Below are positions 1 through 10,965 of a stretch of DNA of 64,000 nt, piece after piece; position 1 is the stretch's first letter; each line of letters begins with the position of its first letter. Position numbers and translations under genes: made by a program. The notes beneath the pieces were generated by a model. That model ran no database searches. It was not told where the DNA came from and saw only the letters and a program-made list of their open reading frames with translations. The DNA comes from Molossus alvarezi. Its lineage: Eukaryota; Chordata; Mammalia; Chiroptera; Molossidae. The stretch is taken from positions 9,579,001 to 9,643,000 of the forward strand of contig CM073907.1 in assembly GCA_037176705.1 (NCBI GenBank). Reading direction: 5' to 3'.

Positions 1-944
1 CTCAACTATGTGCTTGAGTTCTCAACGGATGCGGGAGAGAAAATAAATTATTATAGTCAAGGGTGTCATTTTATGGGACAGCAAGGACAGTTGTGCTAAG
101 GATGGGTGGAAAAATCTGATGGATGAAATTGGATCTCAAGTTACCTTCTTCTCATTAATACTACATTTTCCCAGAGCTCTGCCCATGCAATAGAGGTAGA
201 TAACATCTTTTACATGTTCCGTTTTTATAGAGAAAATATATATGGGGTGGGGGGGGGAAGATGTATAGGCTATAAAATAAAATTTTAAAACCTTGTAAGT
301 GATCAGTCTTTTCCAAATGAGTCAATATGAAGATGCTGGTGTATTTTTTAGATAAGATCATATATATATTTCTTAATCCTCAGGGACTCCCTGTCATTTC
401 AAATGGATTTACCTTTGCTTAATCTGTACACAGCGCCGGTCCTAAGCACAACTGTGTTCCGAAGGGGAACTTTGTCTTTGATATGCTACTTTTCTGTAGG
501 CGACAATTATTGTCCCCCAAGCCTGGAGTGCACGTCTATGGGACAGCCACCGGCCTCTTCAAATAACGCCCATTTATCTGTGTGGGAAGGGCCCATCATT
601 TTTATTTCATCGGTTTTGACTGGCACATGTAAAATGCTCCCTAAATACCAACTAAATTCACACAAATCCATCAACAGACTGTGCTTGTAAACAAACCCTA
701 TCAATGCCGGGCACGTTCTTCTTCAAAAGTTCTTGCATGCCATTGAGCTTTTATCATTCTCATGTCATAAATGATGAAATACAGGGATGGAGTGACCTAC
801 TCAAGCTGGTAATTAATGGGAATCTTCAGATTCCAGATCTCAGGTTCTTTCCACTGTATCTCATTTATCTGAGTTTGGGTGAGGGTGGTGGTGTTGGCTA
901 GAAGTGAAGAGGAAGATCAGCCGACCCATGACTTGACAACTAGC
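1..944. other. unique non-coding sequence, left edge
   Basis: No gene or recognisable repeat is seen. The part from about 400 to 710 is less AT-rich, keeps several CpGs and has the texture of conserved non-coding DNA, but conservation cannot be tested here. It includes the palindrome GACAATTATTGTC at 502-514. Confidence 0.5.
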
Positions 945-1105
945 TCTTCTGATTGTTCCTTGTGTGACCTTGGGCAAATGTCTTAATGAGTGAGCCTCAA
1001 AGTACTCATCTGTGTTCTTATAATCATTCCATACCTCGTAGGATTCTTGTGATAATCAAATGGATAGCACGTCTCAGAGGCTCTGTATTTAGCCTGTGCT
1101 TGAGG
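945..1105 (+). repeat. MIR SINE fragment
   Basis: The stretch TGTGTGACCTTGGGCAAATG, followed by a diverged GAGCCTCA...CTCATCTGT block and CATACCTCGTAGGATT...GTGATAATCAAATG, follows the order of the MIR core and 3' region on the plus strand. It is heavily diverged, as expected for a repeat that predates placental radiation. Confidence 0.75.
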
Positions 1106-2204
1106 ATGCTAGTTATTGTTCGAGTTGCTCTCACATATCTCTAAATGCAGATTCAACTTGCATTTTCCAAGAGAATGAAGATCCGAATCATTCATCCGGA
1201 TTGCTCTATGCTTGGTCTATTTCTTTTTCCACTCCAATCACCTACCACAAAGCCCGGTATACATGCTGTATGTATTCAAAGATTATAAGGTTAATACTGT
1301 TTTACATATTCTAGGCCATAAGTGTAAACTCTACAGAATGCTTCAACAATTAACTTGAGACTTCTGTAAAAACACCACCACCCATTTGAACCTTCCTTTT
1401 TAGACTAAATAAACCCCATAGAAAGTATGCCTCTCATTTTACTTTGTTCCAAACTTGTCCCAGTTCAGACTGGATTCTGGATTTGCCCATGATTAGTTTT
1501 ATGAAGGATACACTAGTTATTTCCACACAACCTCATTGGTCCTTCTGCGATGTCGACTTTGGTTTATACATAATGGTCCACCCATTCATTTCCTTTGAGC
1601 AGACTCTCAGCAGCAGGTGGTTTTGTGAATTCTAGGTTGTTGGTCTTGGTTGTTGCTTTCATCCATCTCTAACTGCTGAACAGTGTCAGAAATGGACCTC
1701 AGTGCCGGCCAGGAGTCCTGAATGAGTGAGACCAAGCTCCTGCCTGGTAGATCCTGTGTCTAATGGTGAATGCAGAGAAGTAACGGATAGTGAACGATGG
1801 CCACGGAGGTGTGGGGGGCTGAGAGGGGCAGCCGACTCTGATTTGGGGAGTTCTTCGCAGAGGTGGTAACATCCAAGCAGAAGATTGTCAAATGAGGGTG
1901 AGTGAACTAAGTCAGGGTTTGGTGGGGGGAGAGAAGAGGTAACTACCCAGGCCAAGGGAAGAGCAGCTTCAATGACAATGAGGATGGAGTAAACTTGGCT
2001 CGATTATGAAATGCAGAATTTCAGGACAAACCTGGCAGGGGAAAGTGTCAGGACCAGAATGGGGGGAGAGTGTAACAGTGGAAATTCTCACTCCTATCCC
2101 CAAATCCGTGAAAGGGGAGAGGAACCCACTGCCCCTTTTCCTTCTGATGATGTCCCTTAAAATCCAAGCATTTGGGCGATGGAATAAAAATAATAACGTC
2201 TGAA
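1106..2204. other. unique or very old repeat sequence
   Basis: No gene is seen. About 1790-1975 (GAGGTGGTAACATCCAAGCAG, then AGGCCAAGGGAAGAGCAGC) resembles a common old mammalian repeat that carries the phrase 'gaggtgacatttgagcagag'. The family is not assigned. Confidence 0.4.
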
Positions 2205-2395
2205 CACCTGTGTGCCAGGCGCAGTTTCTGTTATGTTATATTGACTTAGACATATGACAATCATAGGACATAGGCCATAGGGTCCTATTTTGTAGGTGTA
2301 GGTATTGAGGCAAGGGGAGTGGAATGATTTGCCCAAAGTGACCCAGCGGACGAGAGGCAGAGCCAGGACTTGTCCTGCATGCTCTGGCCCTGGAG
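2205..2395 (-). repeat. MIR SINE fragment, minus strand
   Basis: TATTGAGGCAAGGGGAGTGG, GATTTGCCCAAAGTGACCCAG and GGCAGAGCCAGGACTTG are the reverse-complement order of the MIR phrases for 'lagging digits, agreement with tRNA-like core'. The copy is strongly diverged. Confidence 0.65.
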
Positions 2396-2591
2396 ATTGT
2401 CCCCTCCACAAGGAATACTTACAGCAGGGGGTGTCCCAAGATCTGATTCAGAAATGTCTTGCAGAGCTTCCAACACAATGACATGGGACTATAGAGAACT
2501 AACTCACTTGACATGAACATTGAGATGTCCACTCTTTTTTATTTGGGACAACATTTTAATAACATGTGCTTATGAAAATAAGGATATCCTT

Positions 2592-2732
2592 GCCCAGCTA
2601 GTGTGGCTCAGTGGTTGAGCATTGATTGACCCATGCACCGCGAGGTCGCTGGTTCAATTCCCCGCCAGAGCACATGCCCAGGTTGTGGGCTGATCTCATT
2701 CAAGAGGTGGCCAGTTGATGTTCCCTCTCATC

Positions 2733-2764
<32 letters not shown>

Positions 2765-2803
2765 CCCATTCCTCTCTCTCTCTAAAATCAATAAAGAAAA
2801 AAA
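2592..2803 (+). mobile_element. Ves SINE, type A
   Basis: The head GTGTGGCTCAGTGGTTGAGC with B-box GGTTCAATTCC is followed by a long CT microsatellite and the tail AAAATCAATAAAG. A 17-bp perfect TSD (AAAATAAGGATATCCTT) lies at 2575-2591 and 2804-2820. The perfect TSD suggests a fairly recent insertion. Confidence 0.95.
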
Positions 2804-2820
2804 AAAATAAGGATATCCTT

Positions 2821-4449
2821 AAACTCCTAATTATGACTACTATTGCAAATGATGGTGGTTTACCATGAAAGGGCTTATCTTTACTTTTGTTTTTTCCTTA
2901 ACAGGATTAATGAAATTAGACAGGTCAATGTCCATTCAAGTCAGTAACAGTTCCTGGTTCCCAGGGGGTGATCAGGATGTTTTTTTCTTTGACTTTTCAG
3001 CACTGCTATGCTTTATTGAGATTCAAAGACTAGGTTTCACTATGCCTGACTTTGGATTTTAATTTCCTTTGTAATTTTTAAAAGCAGAAGTTCCCTTATT
3101 TGTGGATTGTGTGACATTCTTTTGTCCCCAAATGGAGATGCGGGTTCCAACGATACAAAATGCCTTTTGTCTCTCTCAGAAGCTTAGGAATGTCAAAGGT
3201 GCAGTATTGCTTCTCCAGTGGCTTAAAGTGCAATCCTGAAGACTACCCCACATTTTCTAGCAAAAGACCTTCAAGAGGTGGGGTAAGAAACCGAAAGAAG
3301 CTGAATTTAAACATCGATGACTTTGTCAAAGGACTTCATTACTGACCCTCATCATGGCAACCTCAAAATGAACATCTCCTTGTTAATATTTTCTGTGCGT
3401 TCACCACTTTCGACAAAACTCTCCTTTTTTTTTTTTTCTTAAGAAAAAGAAAGCCATGCATTTTCAAGGTGGGCAGGTCCACTCTGCCGATGCTTGTCAG
3501 AGAATCAGAAGGAAAAAAAAAACAAAGGCATTGTGTGATATTGACTTGACCAGAAGGAAAAAAAAAAAAAAGCTTCTATGAAAAGCAAACATTTCAGGAA
3601 TGTCTTTAATTAGTTCCTGGAATTGATTTTTGCCTTGTTTAATTTTTTTTTTTTTTTTCTTGTCCCTGTCAAAAAACATTTGTCACGTTGGATCTGGTCA
3701 TTTGATATTTTATATCCTTTTTTTTTTCTTTTTTCTATTTCAGGACATGTGAGCATTTAATTATCCTGATCAAGTGGGGGGGACATCTTTTTGCTGACCC
3801 TACTTGGGATCAACTGTGAGTCCCCAGAAACTCCACCCTCTCCAACTAGTCAGAGTGGGTCATACATTATCCTGCCTCTTTGAAAAGTCCAACTCAGTGA
3901 TTGATTTTATGACTTACCCATGGCAGCAAATTCTCAGGATAAATTCTACCAGCTGAAGAAGTATTCCCTAGAACTTGGTTTAAATTTCCTCCACACCAAC
4001 GTCTCTGAGTGGCCCCATCTCTTACTGGATACATGTAATAAGAATCTACCTGTTCGACGGCTCAGGACAGATCTTTCATGCTCAAGTGAATCTCTTATTT
4101 TACAGCTCAGACTTCGTAATTCTCACTTTTGAAATGTCTTGTCGTGAGGGAATCCACGTTGCACTCAATTTCTTACCCAGATCTCTGCCAACCTCGAACT
4201 GTGTCCTCAAAGTGAGCAAATGAGAGATGAAGACAATAATGCAGGTGACCACGTCCTTTCTTATTTTTTGATTTTCTTTATTTTTCTGCACAAAATGGGG
4301 AATTCATAGAAAGAGTTTTATCTAATTCATGCTCACATCCACCCTGTGACATCTCTCTACAGCTTGGACTCTCATATCCTATGAGAAATGCCTTAAGGGG
4401 CTTTGACCAGTCTTTGTGAGAACAGACACCTAGCTTATTAAATTAATGG
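2821..4449. other. unique non-coding sequence
   Basis: No gene is seen. The block has several mononucleotide runs (T near 3423 and 3641, A near 3509 and 3558, T near 3718). The rest is unremarkable. Confidence 0.5.
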
Positions 4450-4456
4450 ATGCCTC

Positions 4457-4696
4457 GCCCTGGCTGGTTTGGCTCAGCGATTAGCATCAACCCGAGGAAC
4501 AAAGAGTCGCGAGTTCTATTTGGGCCAAGGGCACATACACTGGTTGCAGTTCATCCCTGGCCCTGGTCGGGGTCATGCAGAAAGTGACCGGTTGATGTGT
4601 CTCTCTCACATCGATGTTCCTCTCTCTCTCCCTCCCTCTGAAGATAAATGGAAAAATATCCTCAGGTGAGGATTAAAATAAATAAATAAATAAATA
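4457..4696 (+). mobile_element. Ves-like SINE, type B
   Basis: Starts GCCCTGGCTGGTTTGGCTCAG and ends with ATATCCTCAGGTGAGGAT before an (AAAT)n tail. A 7-bp TSD (ATGCCTC) lies at 4450-4456 and 4697-4703. The B-box is decayed (AGTTCTATTTG), so it is unlikely to be transcribed. Confidence 0.9.
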
Positions 4697-4736
4697 ATGC
4701 CTCAAGCATGAGTTACTAATGAAATGAAATTATAAA

Positions 4737-4931
4737 CAGAACAATCCCCCGAAGAGGGGGTGGGGGGGAGAGATAAAGCACAGAACTTACATGCATGTAT
4801 GCATGAACAATGGACATGGACAACAAAGCTGGGGACAGGGCGGGGAGGGAGGGGGAGGGGGGAATCAGTGGGGGAAAAAGGAGAAACATCTGTAACAAAT
4901 TAATTAATTTAAAAAATAAAAAAAATTTTAA
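4737..4931 (+). mobile_element. LINE-1 3' end, strongly 5'-truncated
   Basis: About 195 bp of L1 3' UTR: AGAACTTACATGCATGTATG, CAATGGACATGGACAACAA, a G-rich run, then ACATCTGTAACAAATTAATT and an A-rich tail. The same phrases occur on the minus strand at 30660-30905. TSD AAATTATAAA lies at 4727-4736 and 4932-4941. Confidence 0.85.
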
Positions 4932-5044
4932 AAATTATAAATAAAATGTTTGACAATCCAAAGGCCACATTTTCTCTAGATTGTTGCCAAAATGTGCATG
5001 CTCAGAGAATGTGATTTCTAGTGCCTTTCTTTTATTTGTTTTTT

Positions 5045-5230
5045 TTAAAAGATACTTTATTATTTTTTTAAATTGACTTTATTGGGGTGACCCTGGTTAA
5101 CAAAATTACCCAGGTTTCAGTGCACAGCTCCACAACACGTCATCTGTACACTGTAGTGTGCGTTCGCCACCCCAAGTCAAGTCTCCCTCCGTCACCATTT
5201 ATCCCCCTCCACCCTCCTCCACCTCTGTCA
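5045..5230 (-). repeat. old LINE-1 3' end, minus strand
   Basis: TTGACTTTATTGGGGTGACC, TTAACAAAATTACCCAGG, CATCTGTACACTGTAGTGTG and TCCGTCACCATTTATCC follow the antisense order of a common laurasiatherian L1 3' end. It has decayed and no TSD was found. Confidence 0.55.
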
Positions 5231-5486
5231 ACCTCAAGATGGAATTATTTGATGACTTAAGAAAACTCTCATAAGATTTTCAAAACTTGAATTAAAAGAT
5301 TGTCTTTTAATCAAACCGATTTTGTCATTTATTTATTGACCTGTGTGCAAGAGAGACATGGTACTTCATGTCAATTGGTTTGGAAATATATTTGAATCGT
5401 GATGGCAGAAACTCCGCACCCCTCCCCCCCACAAACCAACCCCAAAACAGATCAAATTGTGGTATGCATTAAGGCAGGGATGATTT

Positions 5487-5733
5487 ATTTTAATCCTAAC
5501 CTGAGGACATTTTTTCATTTTTTGTTCAGATAGAGCAGGAGAGACAGAGAGGAAGAGAGAGAGAGAGAGAAACATCGATGTGAAAGGGACACATCGAGTG
5601 GCTGCCACCCGCATGACCCAACCAGGGCCGGGGACAAACTGCAACCGAGGTACATGCCCTCAGCGGGAACCGAACCTGGGTCTCTCTGGACCGCAGGCTG
5701 ATGCTCTAACCACTGAGCCAAACTGGCCAGGGC
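5487..5733 (-). mobile_element. Ves-like SINE, type B, minus strand
   Basis: Reads AATCCTAACCTGAGGACA... to ...GAGCCAAACTGGCCAGGGC, the reverse complement of the type B head. TSD AGGGATGATTT lies at 5476-5486 and 5740-5750, with a 6-bp extra stretch beside the head. Confidence 0.92.
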
Positions 5734-5750
5734 AGAGGTAGGGATGATTT

Positions 5751-6230
5751 TAATTTTGTTTAGTTTTGGTGTTTCTGTGAAAAAGAGGAAATAGAGGGAG
5801 AAGGGGGAAAGGAAGGGAGAGATGGTGGAGGGCGTGATATGTTAGAAACACCTCTACACGTCTACATCGATATCCATCTTTGTGCTTTCTACCACGTTTT
5901 TCTTCTACCCCTCCTCCCCACCCTCCAGTCCTTTCTTTTCTCCTTCTGTCTCTCCCTGTCTTCACTTTTACCAAAGTCTACTGAACATCTATCCACATGT
6001 ATGAACATTGTTCCAGGTGCTGAACTACAGTGATAAGATTTTTTTTTTGCTGAAGACAAGGACAGGTCACAGGGGACCTTTATTTATTAGTTAAACTTGA
6101 AAGATGAAAGGTTTTAGGCTAAAAAAAACCTTACCAAATATAGTAAGTAATCAACCTCAAGCCCCGAGTGATGGAAAATATAACTAGTGCATGAAGCAGT
6201 TGTATTCAATGAGACCTGTTCTGTTTTATT
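5751..6230. other. unique non-coding sequence
   Basis: Purine-rich then pyrimidine-rich DNA; no gene or named repeat is recognised. Confidence 0.45.
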
Positions 6231-6235
6231 TCTTT

Positions 6236-6280
<45 letters not shown>

Positions 6281-6535
6281 ATCTATCTGTCTATCATCTA
6301 TCTGTCTATCATCTACCTATCATCTATCTGTCTATCATCTATCTGTCTATCATCTACCTATCATCTATCTGTCTATCATCTATCTATCATCTATCTATCT
6401 ATCTATCTATCATCTATCTATCTACGTGTCTATTTATCATCTATCTATCAGCTATCTGTCTATCATCTATCTATTTGTCTATCTATCATCTATCTATTTG
6501 TCTATCTATCATCTATCTATTTGTCTATCTATCAG

Positions 6536-6579
<44 letters not shown>
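6236..6579 (+). repeat. (TATC)n microsatellite with higher-order units
   Basis: Pure (TATC)n flanks a centre built of longer units that mix CTATCATCTATCTGT, CATCTACCTAT and CTATTTGTC variants. A 4-bp unit without stop codons leaves all three plus frames open, so the long Tyr-Leu-Ser-Ile reading frames are artefacts. Confidence 0.95.
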
Positions 6580-6690
6580 TCATTATGGAAACTATTACCG
6601 ATGTCTCCCTTTTCCCCCCGTTGACCTCTCCTTCCCCCTCCCACCTCGCTCCTGCCTTCCCCAGCCTGGTGTCCACATCGATATGTTTTA
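6580..6690 (-). repeat. LINE-1 3' end fragment, minus strand
   Basis: GGAAACTATTACCGATGTCTCCCTTTTCCCCCCGTTGACC is the reverse complement of the L1 tail seen at 58200-58275 (GGGGGAAAACGG...CATCTGTAATACTTTC), split here for brevity. It abuts the TATC array, which may have grown from its tail region. Confidence 0.65.
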
Positions 6691-7264
6691 TTAATGAGTG
6701 TGTATTTTGAGCCGTGTGCCCAGAAGCAGTTACGGAGTATCCTTGTTTGCCCTTCTGTTTGAAAAATAATTCCATGCATCCTGACCTCATGACACCTCAG
6801 CCCTGCGCGTGCAGTTGGACCAGGTAAGCTAGTTACCTGGGCTCCTGGTAAACCGACAGGTAGACACGTTCCCACGTGGGAGATGTTCCCACTGCCACTG
6901 GACTGTGGGCAGCGTGGGGGCCCCGAGATTATTAATAACAAATGCACAGGAGAGGATCTCTCTTTGTTTTGTTCATTTCCAAAAGAAACCCAATGCAAGG
7001 AGCTACAGCTACAGTGCCTTTAGCTTTCCTTGTTAGCACCTGTCAAAAATTGCCCAAAGACATCAAAAAACATGACCACTTGGACTGCCTCATGGCCCTC
7101 CTCCTGTCTGTGGATGAAACTTGCCCGGGGAGATGTCTCCAGTGCCAGGTTGGCCTGGGCATCTGGGGAACAGGCTTGGCCGGCCACCAGAGAGGCAGTC
7201 TAGTCCCAGACTTACCCCAGGTTTTGTGGGGAGGGGAGATGCATAGGTAGAACACAGGGGAATT
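6691..7264. other. unique non-coding sequence
   Basis: Moderately GC-rich sequence without a recognised gene or repeat. Reading frames on both strands lack any recognisable domain. Confidence 0.45.
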
Positions 7265-7267
7265 TTA

Positions 7268-7470
7268 GGCCAGTGAAACTATTTCACACAATGGCATACA
7301 TGATATCATTATATTTTTGACAAAATGCCACATAATGGCATACATGCATATCATTATATTGTCGTCAAAACCCACAGAACACACAATATGACCAAACCCT
7401 AATGTAAACTATGACTTGAGCTCATAAAAGTGTAGCCATATTGGCTCGTCAATGAGAACAAACACACTAA
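7268..7470 (+). repeat. old L1M 3' UTR fragment with internal duplication
   Basis: CCAGTGAAACTATT, ATACATG.TATCATTATA, TCAAAACCCACAGAA, CCCTAATGTAAACTATGACTT and GGCTCGTCAATG follow the order of a well-known mammalian L1M 3' UTR. The ATGGCATACATG...CATTATAT segment is present twice in tandem (7286-7325 and 7330-7370). Confidence 0.7.
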
Positions 7471-7525
7471 ATCCGTTTTTCTAAAAAGCTAACATTGCTC
7501 CCCCTGAAAAGTCTATTAATTTTAT

Positions 7526-7772
7526 TTTTTTTAATCCTCACCTGAGGATATTTTTTCATTTTTCTTGAGATAGAGTGGGAGGAAGGGAGAGAGAGAGGGA
7601 GAGAGCGAAACATCAATGTGAGAGAGACACATCTACTGGTTGTCTCCCGCATGACCCCGACCAGGGCCGGGGACGAACCGTAGCCAAGGTTCGTACCCTT
7701 GACTGGAATCGAACCCGCGACTCACTGGTCCATGGGCCAACATTCTAACCGCTGAGCCAAACCAGCCAAGGC
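7526..7772 (-). mobile_element. Ves-like SINE, type B, minus strand
   Basis: Tail hairpin AATCCTCACCTGAGGATATT at the left and head CTGAGCCAAACCAGCCAAGGC at the right. TSD AAAAGTCTATTAATTTT lies at 7507-7523, with a one-mismatch copy at 7773-7789. A third copy of the same target lies at 7855-7871, beyond an adjacent L1 tail. Confidence 0.93.
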
Positions 7773-7789
7773 AAAAGTCTATGAATTTT

Positions 7790-7854
7790 TTTAAATTTAT
7801 TTATTTAATGAATTTATTTTTGTTACAGATGTTTCTCCTTTTCCCCCCACTGAT
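7790..7854 (-). mobile_element. minimal LINE-1 3' tail, minus strand
   Basis: Only about 65 bp: poly-T/A-rich tail, TTTGTTACAGATGTTTCTCC and TTTTCCCCCCACTG, matching the terminal L1 3' UTR in antisense. It is bounded by copies of the 17-bp target AAAAGTCTATTAATTTT. Confidence 0.8.
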
Positions 7855-7872
7855 AAAAGTCTATTAATTTTT

Positions 7873-8251
7873 AAAAGGGGCCTTGCTGAGTTGGCAGGGA
7901 AGGGCGAGGAGAAAGCCTGAAGAAAGATTTTCCTCCCTTTCCATGACCTACTCAGTGCACAGAAAGGGTTGGAGCCACTAAGGAAAGATTTCTCCCCTTG
8001 GACTGTGACCCTGAGGCTGTGACCTCAAGTTTGGCCCATTTTTAACAGTAGAATCTTCGTCTCATGTATTTATTTATTTTTATGTTTTCATACTTCATTC
8101 ACAAATTGATCCAGGTCGTTGCAGAAAACACTGTTGAACTGGTGGCCAGAATCTCTTTTCTCTCTTCTTTTTCTCTTGAGCAGACGGTTGATTTGTGATC
8201 CTGTTGGGTCCCCGAGTGCTGCCCATTAAAATTCTCTTGTTTTATAGCCTA
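7873..8251. other. unique non-coding sequence
   Basis: Nothing is recognised in this stretch. Confidence 0.4.
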
Positions 8252-8345
8252 TGTGCGATAAGTCAGTCAGAGAAAGACACGTGCCATATGATTTCACTTA
8301 CATGTGGAATCTAAGGAACACGGTCAACCAGCAAGCAAAGCTGAA
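8252..8345 (+). repeat. LINE-1 ORF2-end / 3' UTR fragment
   Basis: GATAAGTCAGTCAGAGAAAG, CATATGATTTCACTTACATG and TGGAATCTAAGGAACAC match the phrase order at the end of mammalian L1 ORF2. Both ends are lost and no TSD was found. Confidence 0.7.
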
Positions 8346-8559
8346 AGGGACTCCTACAGTCTCCATGGCTAGACGCATGTGCTCGGGGTGACCCGCTTGG
8401 TTATAGGTGGCCGGGTGCGTTCACCAGGAATGGGGTTGGGGGTGCCAGAGGCCTCCTGCTGTCTGCTCTGACATTTCCCAGCTCTGCACATCTGTTCTTC
8501 AGAGATGCTGTGCACAGCCCAAGGAGAAAGACAAAGCAAGGGAAATAACAAACAAACAA

Positions 8560-8654
8560 GAAGAGAGGAGGAAAGAAGGAAGGAAGGAAGGGAGGGGAGA
8601 AGGAAGGAAGGAAGGAAGGAGGGAAGGAAGGAAGGAAGCCAGCCAGCCAGCCAG
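8560..8654 (+). repeat. (GGAA)n then (GCCA)n microsatellite
   Basis: (GAAGGAAG)n passes into (GCCA)n immediately before a SINE head that itself begins GCCCTGGCCAG. The SINE probably inserted into or beside a purine microsatellite. Confidence 0.9.
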
Positions 8655-8898
8655 CCCTGGCCAGTTTGGCTCAGCGGTTAGAGCGTCGGCCTGCGGTCCT
8701 GAGAGACCCAGGTTCGGTTCCCGCTAAGGGCACGTACCTCGGTTGCAGTTTGTCCCCGGCCCTGGTTGGTCGTGCAGGTGGCAGCCACTCGATGTGTCCC
8801 TTTCACGTCGATGTTTCTCTCTCTCTCTCCCTTCCTCTCTCTCCCTCCCACTCTATCTGTACAAAAAATGGAAAAATATCCTTGGGTGAGGATTTAAA
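8655..8898 (+). mobile_element. Ves-like SINE, type B
   Basis: GCCCTGGCCAGTTTGGCTCAG head, intact B-box GGTTCGGTTCC, GTTTGTCCCCGGCCCTGGTT middle and tail ATATCCTTGGGTGAGGAT. No clear TSD was found because both flanks are simple repeats. Confidence 0.93.
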
Positions 8899-9012
8899 AA
8901 AAAAGAAAGAAAGAAAAGAAAGAAAAGGAAAGAGAGAGAGAGAGAGAGAAAGAAAGAAAGAGAAAGAAAGAAAGAAATAGAAAGAAAGAAAGAGATAGAA
9001 AGGGAGGGAGAA
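8899..9012 (+). repeat. (AAAG)n / (GA)n array grown from a SINE tail
   Basis: A run of AAAG, GA and AAATAG units directly follows the A-rich tail of the 8655 SINE, the usual place where such arrays start. Confidence 0.9.
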
Positions 9013-9659
9013 TATAATTTTGACGAGTCAATCAGGAGGTTGGTACAGTTTCCTATGAAAGGTCTGGTCTTGGCAAGCATCTCCGAAAAAAGAAAAAAGG
9101 GTGCCTTCAGTTTTCCCAGCAAAGAATGGGACTGGAGTTTTTCCTGGTCCCTTTCTACTCCAACCCTTGGACGAGCATTAAACCACAAGAAGGTTTAATG
9201 TCCGTCTCCATTCCTCGCATTTACACTGCCAGACCCGGTAGCTGCCATTAATCACACGACGCGTCCATCTGTGTGTTTGTCATCTGAGCTGCCCCCTATG
9301 GTCACAAAAGCAGACAACCGGCAAATTCCAAGCACTTGGCTGTGAGGGTCTCCGGCGGTGACAGGGAGAGAAGTCACTTCTCTTTGTCCCCATTTGCATT
9401 TTTACAAAATCCAGTTTATTCTTACAGAACGAGGCAGGGATTTGGGAGAGAATGGAGCCGACCCAATTCTATTTGGCTTGTTGTTGTTGAAATGAAGACA
9501 TCGGAAGTTTTAAATATTGTTGGGCGTACACCCACAGACATCAAATTGGATACAATGAACCAGGGACAGGGGTTCTGGTTCCGGGGACAAACTAGTTTGC
9601 TACCTAATCCTTCAAGGCATGCTAGGTTTTCTGTACAGAACCATCCAAGGCAAGCATTT
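9013..9659. other. unique non-coding sequence
   Basis: No gene or repeat is recognised. An open frame at 9336-9671 has no recognisable domain and runs into the next SINE. Confidence 0.45.
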
Positions 9660-9672
9660 AAAATGGCTTAAA

Positions 9673-9929
9673 GCCCTGGCTGGTTTGGCTCAGCATGTAT
9701 AGCATCAGCCTGTGGACCAGAGAGTCCCGGGTTCGATTCCGTCCAAGGGCACATACCTCAGTTGTGGTTCGTCCCCGGCCCGGTTGGGGTCATGCAGGTG
9801 GCAACCAATCTATGTGCCTCTTTCACATCGATGTTTCTCTCTCTCTCTGTCTCTTTCTTCCTTCCATTCTGCCTGAAGAGAAATGTAAAAATATCCTCGG
9901 GTGAGGATTAAAAATAATAAAAATAAAAT
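9673..9929 (+). mobile_element. Ves-like SINE, type B
   Basis: Head GCCCTGGCTGGTTTGGCTCAG, B-box GGTTCGATTCC, tail ATATCCTCGGGTGAGGATT. A 13-bp perfect TSD (AAAATGGCTTAAA) lies at 9660-9672 and 9930-9942. Confidence 0.95.
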
Positions 9930-9942
9930 AAAATGGCTTAAA

Positions 9943-10880
9943 AATGCAAACTTCCAATTCTTACCCACCCCCTCACTGCCCAGGGAGATTATACCCATGA
10001 ATTCTGATACAAGAACATGTCCTAAGGTATAGAATATTATTTTCAACATGAAATTTATTTATGATATATGGACCCCCCCTCCTCCCTGCAAAGGCCCCAA
10101 TAAAATGTAATTATTAGCTCAGTTGAAGTTCTCAGAGAATGAGGGTTGATGGCTTCTTCCCAGAGAGAGTTACGTTTTCCACGGGACATCTGGTTCTGCC
10201 AGTAGATTTGAGGCTGCTGCCTTCGGTCTCTTTGGATTTATTTCACAATGAATCTTGAAATGGACCATGCTTTACCCTTAGCTGCCAATCCCAGAAAGAT
10301 TTCCCAGAAGGGAATTCGTAATGTCAGGACGTAAACAATCTATTCCAACTTTCTACATCCTTCTTTGGATTTCAAGACACATCTTTGGCTCAGCGAAACA
10401 CATCACCTGAGTTTATTTCGTCTTTTGTTTCTTCCGTGGTGGAGGTGGACTTGGGTTGTCCACTTTCACCCACTTGAGTGGGGATTCTCACCTCCTCCCA
10501 GCGGGATAAATTCAAACGAGGGCAGGTACGCGTGAGAGTCATAAGGCAAAGCAGGTTAACAGGGCATAATTCTCAGCTTGAAATTCATTCCTGCCGACTA
10601 GAACTACATCCAGAAACAAAGAACCAGCAACTGGAACTCTTGAAGAATGGACTTCCTTCCCAAAGTGAATTATCACCCATTTCCACTGGCTCTTCTGAAT
10701 AAAAAATGCTTAACACACTTTATCCACCGCCTTGTTCGTATTATTTCTGTTCTGTACTTATAGAGGTGACATTCTCATCATCAGGAATGGAAATCATGGT
10801 GGTTTGCACTGAGAACAAACTCTTTTCCCAGGAACACAGAAAGCATGCTATTTCATAAATCCTCAAACAAGTTTGTCAAT
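9943..10880. other. unique non-coding sequence
   Basis: No gene or named repeat is recognised. Confidence 0.4.
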
Positions 10881-10965
10881 TAAGGACTATTAATATTCCC
10901 ATATTACAGAAGAAACTGAGGCTCAGAGCATCAATGAATGCGCCTGTGATTTATGCATCACGTAA
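10881..10965 (-). repeat. MIR fragment, minus strand
   Basis: TATTCCCATATTACAGAAGAAACTGAGGCTCAGAG (split for length: TATTACAGAAGAAACTGAGG) is the reverse complement of the MIR phrase ending CTCAGTTTCTTC. Confidence 0.6.

Noticed and set aside
6187..6710. Three overlapping long plus-strand frames rich in Tyr, Leu, Ser and Ile
   Set aside because: They are the three readings of a TATC tetranucleotide array, which has no stop codon in any frame.
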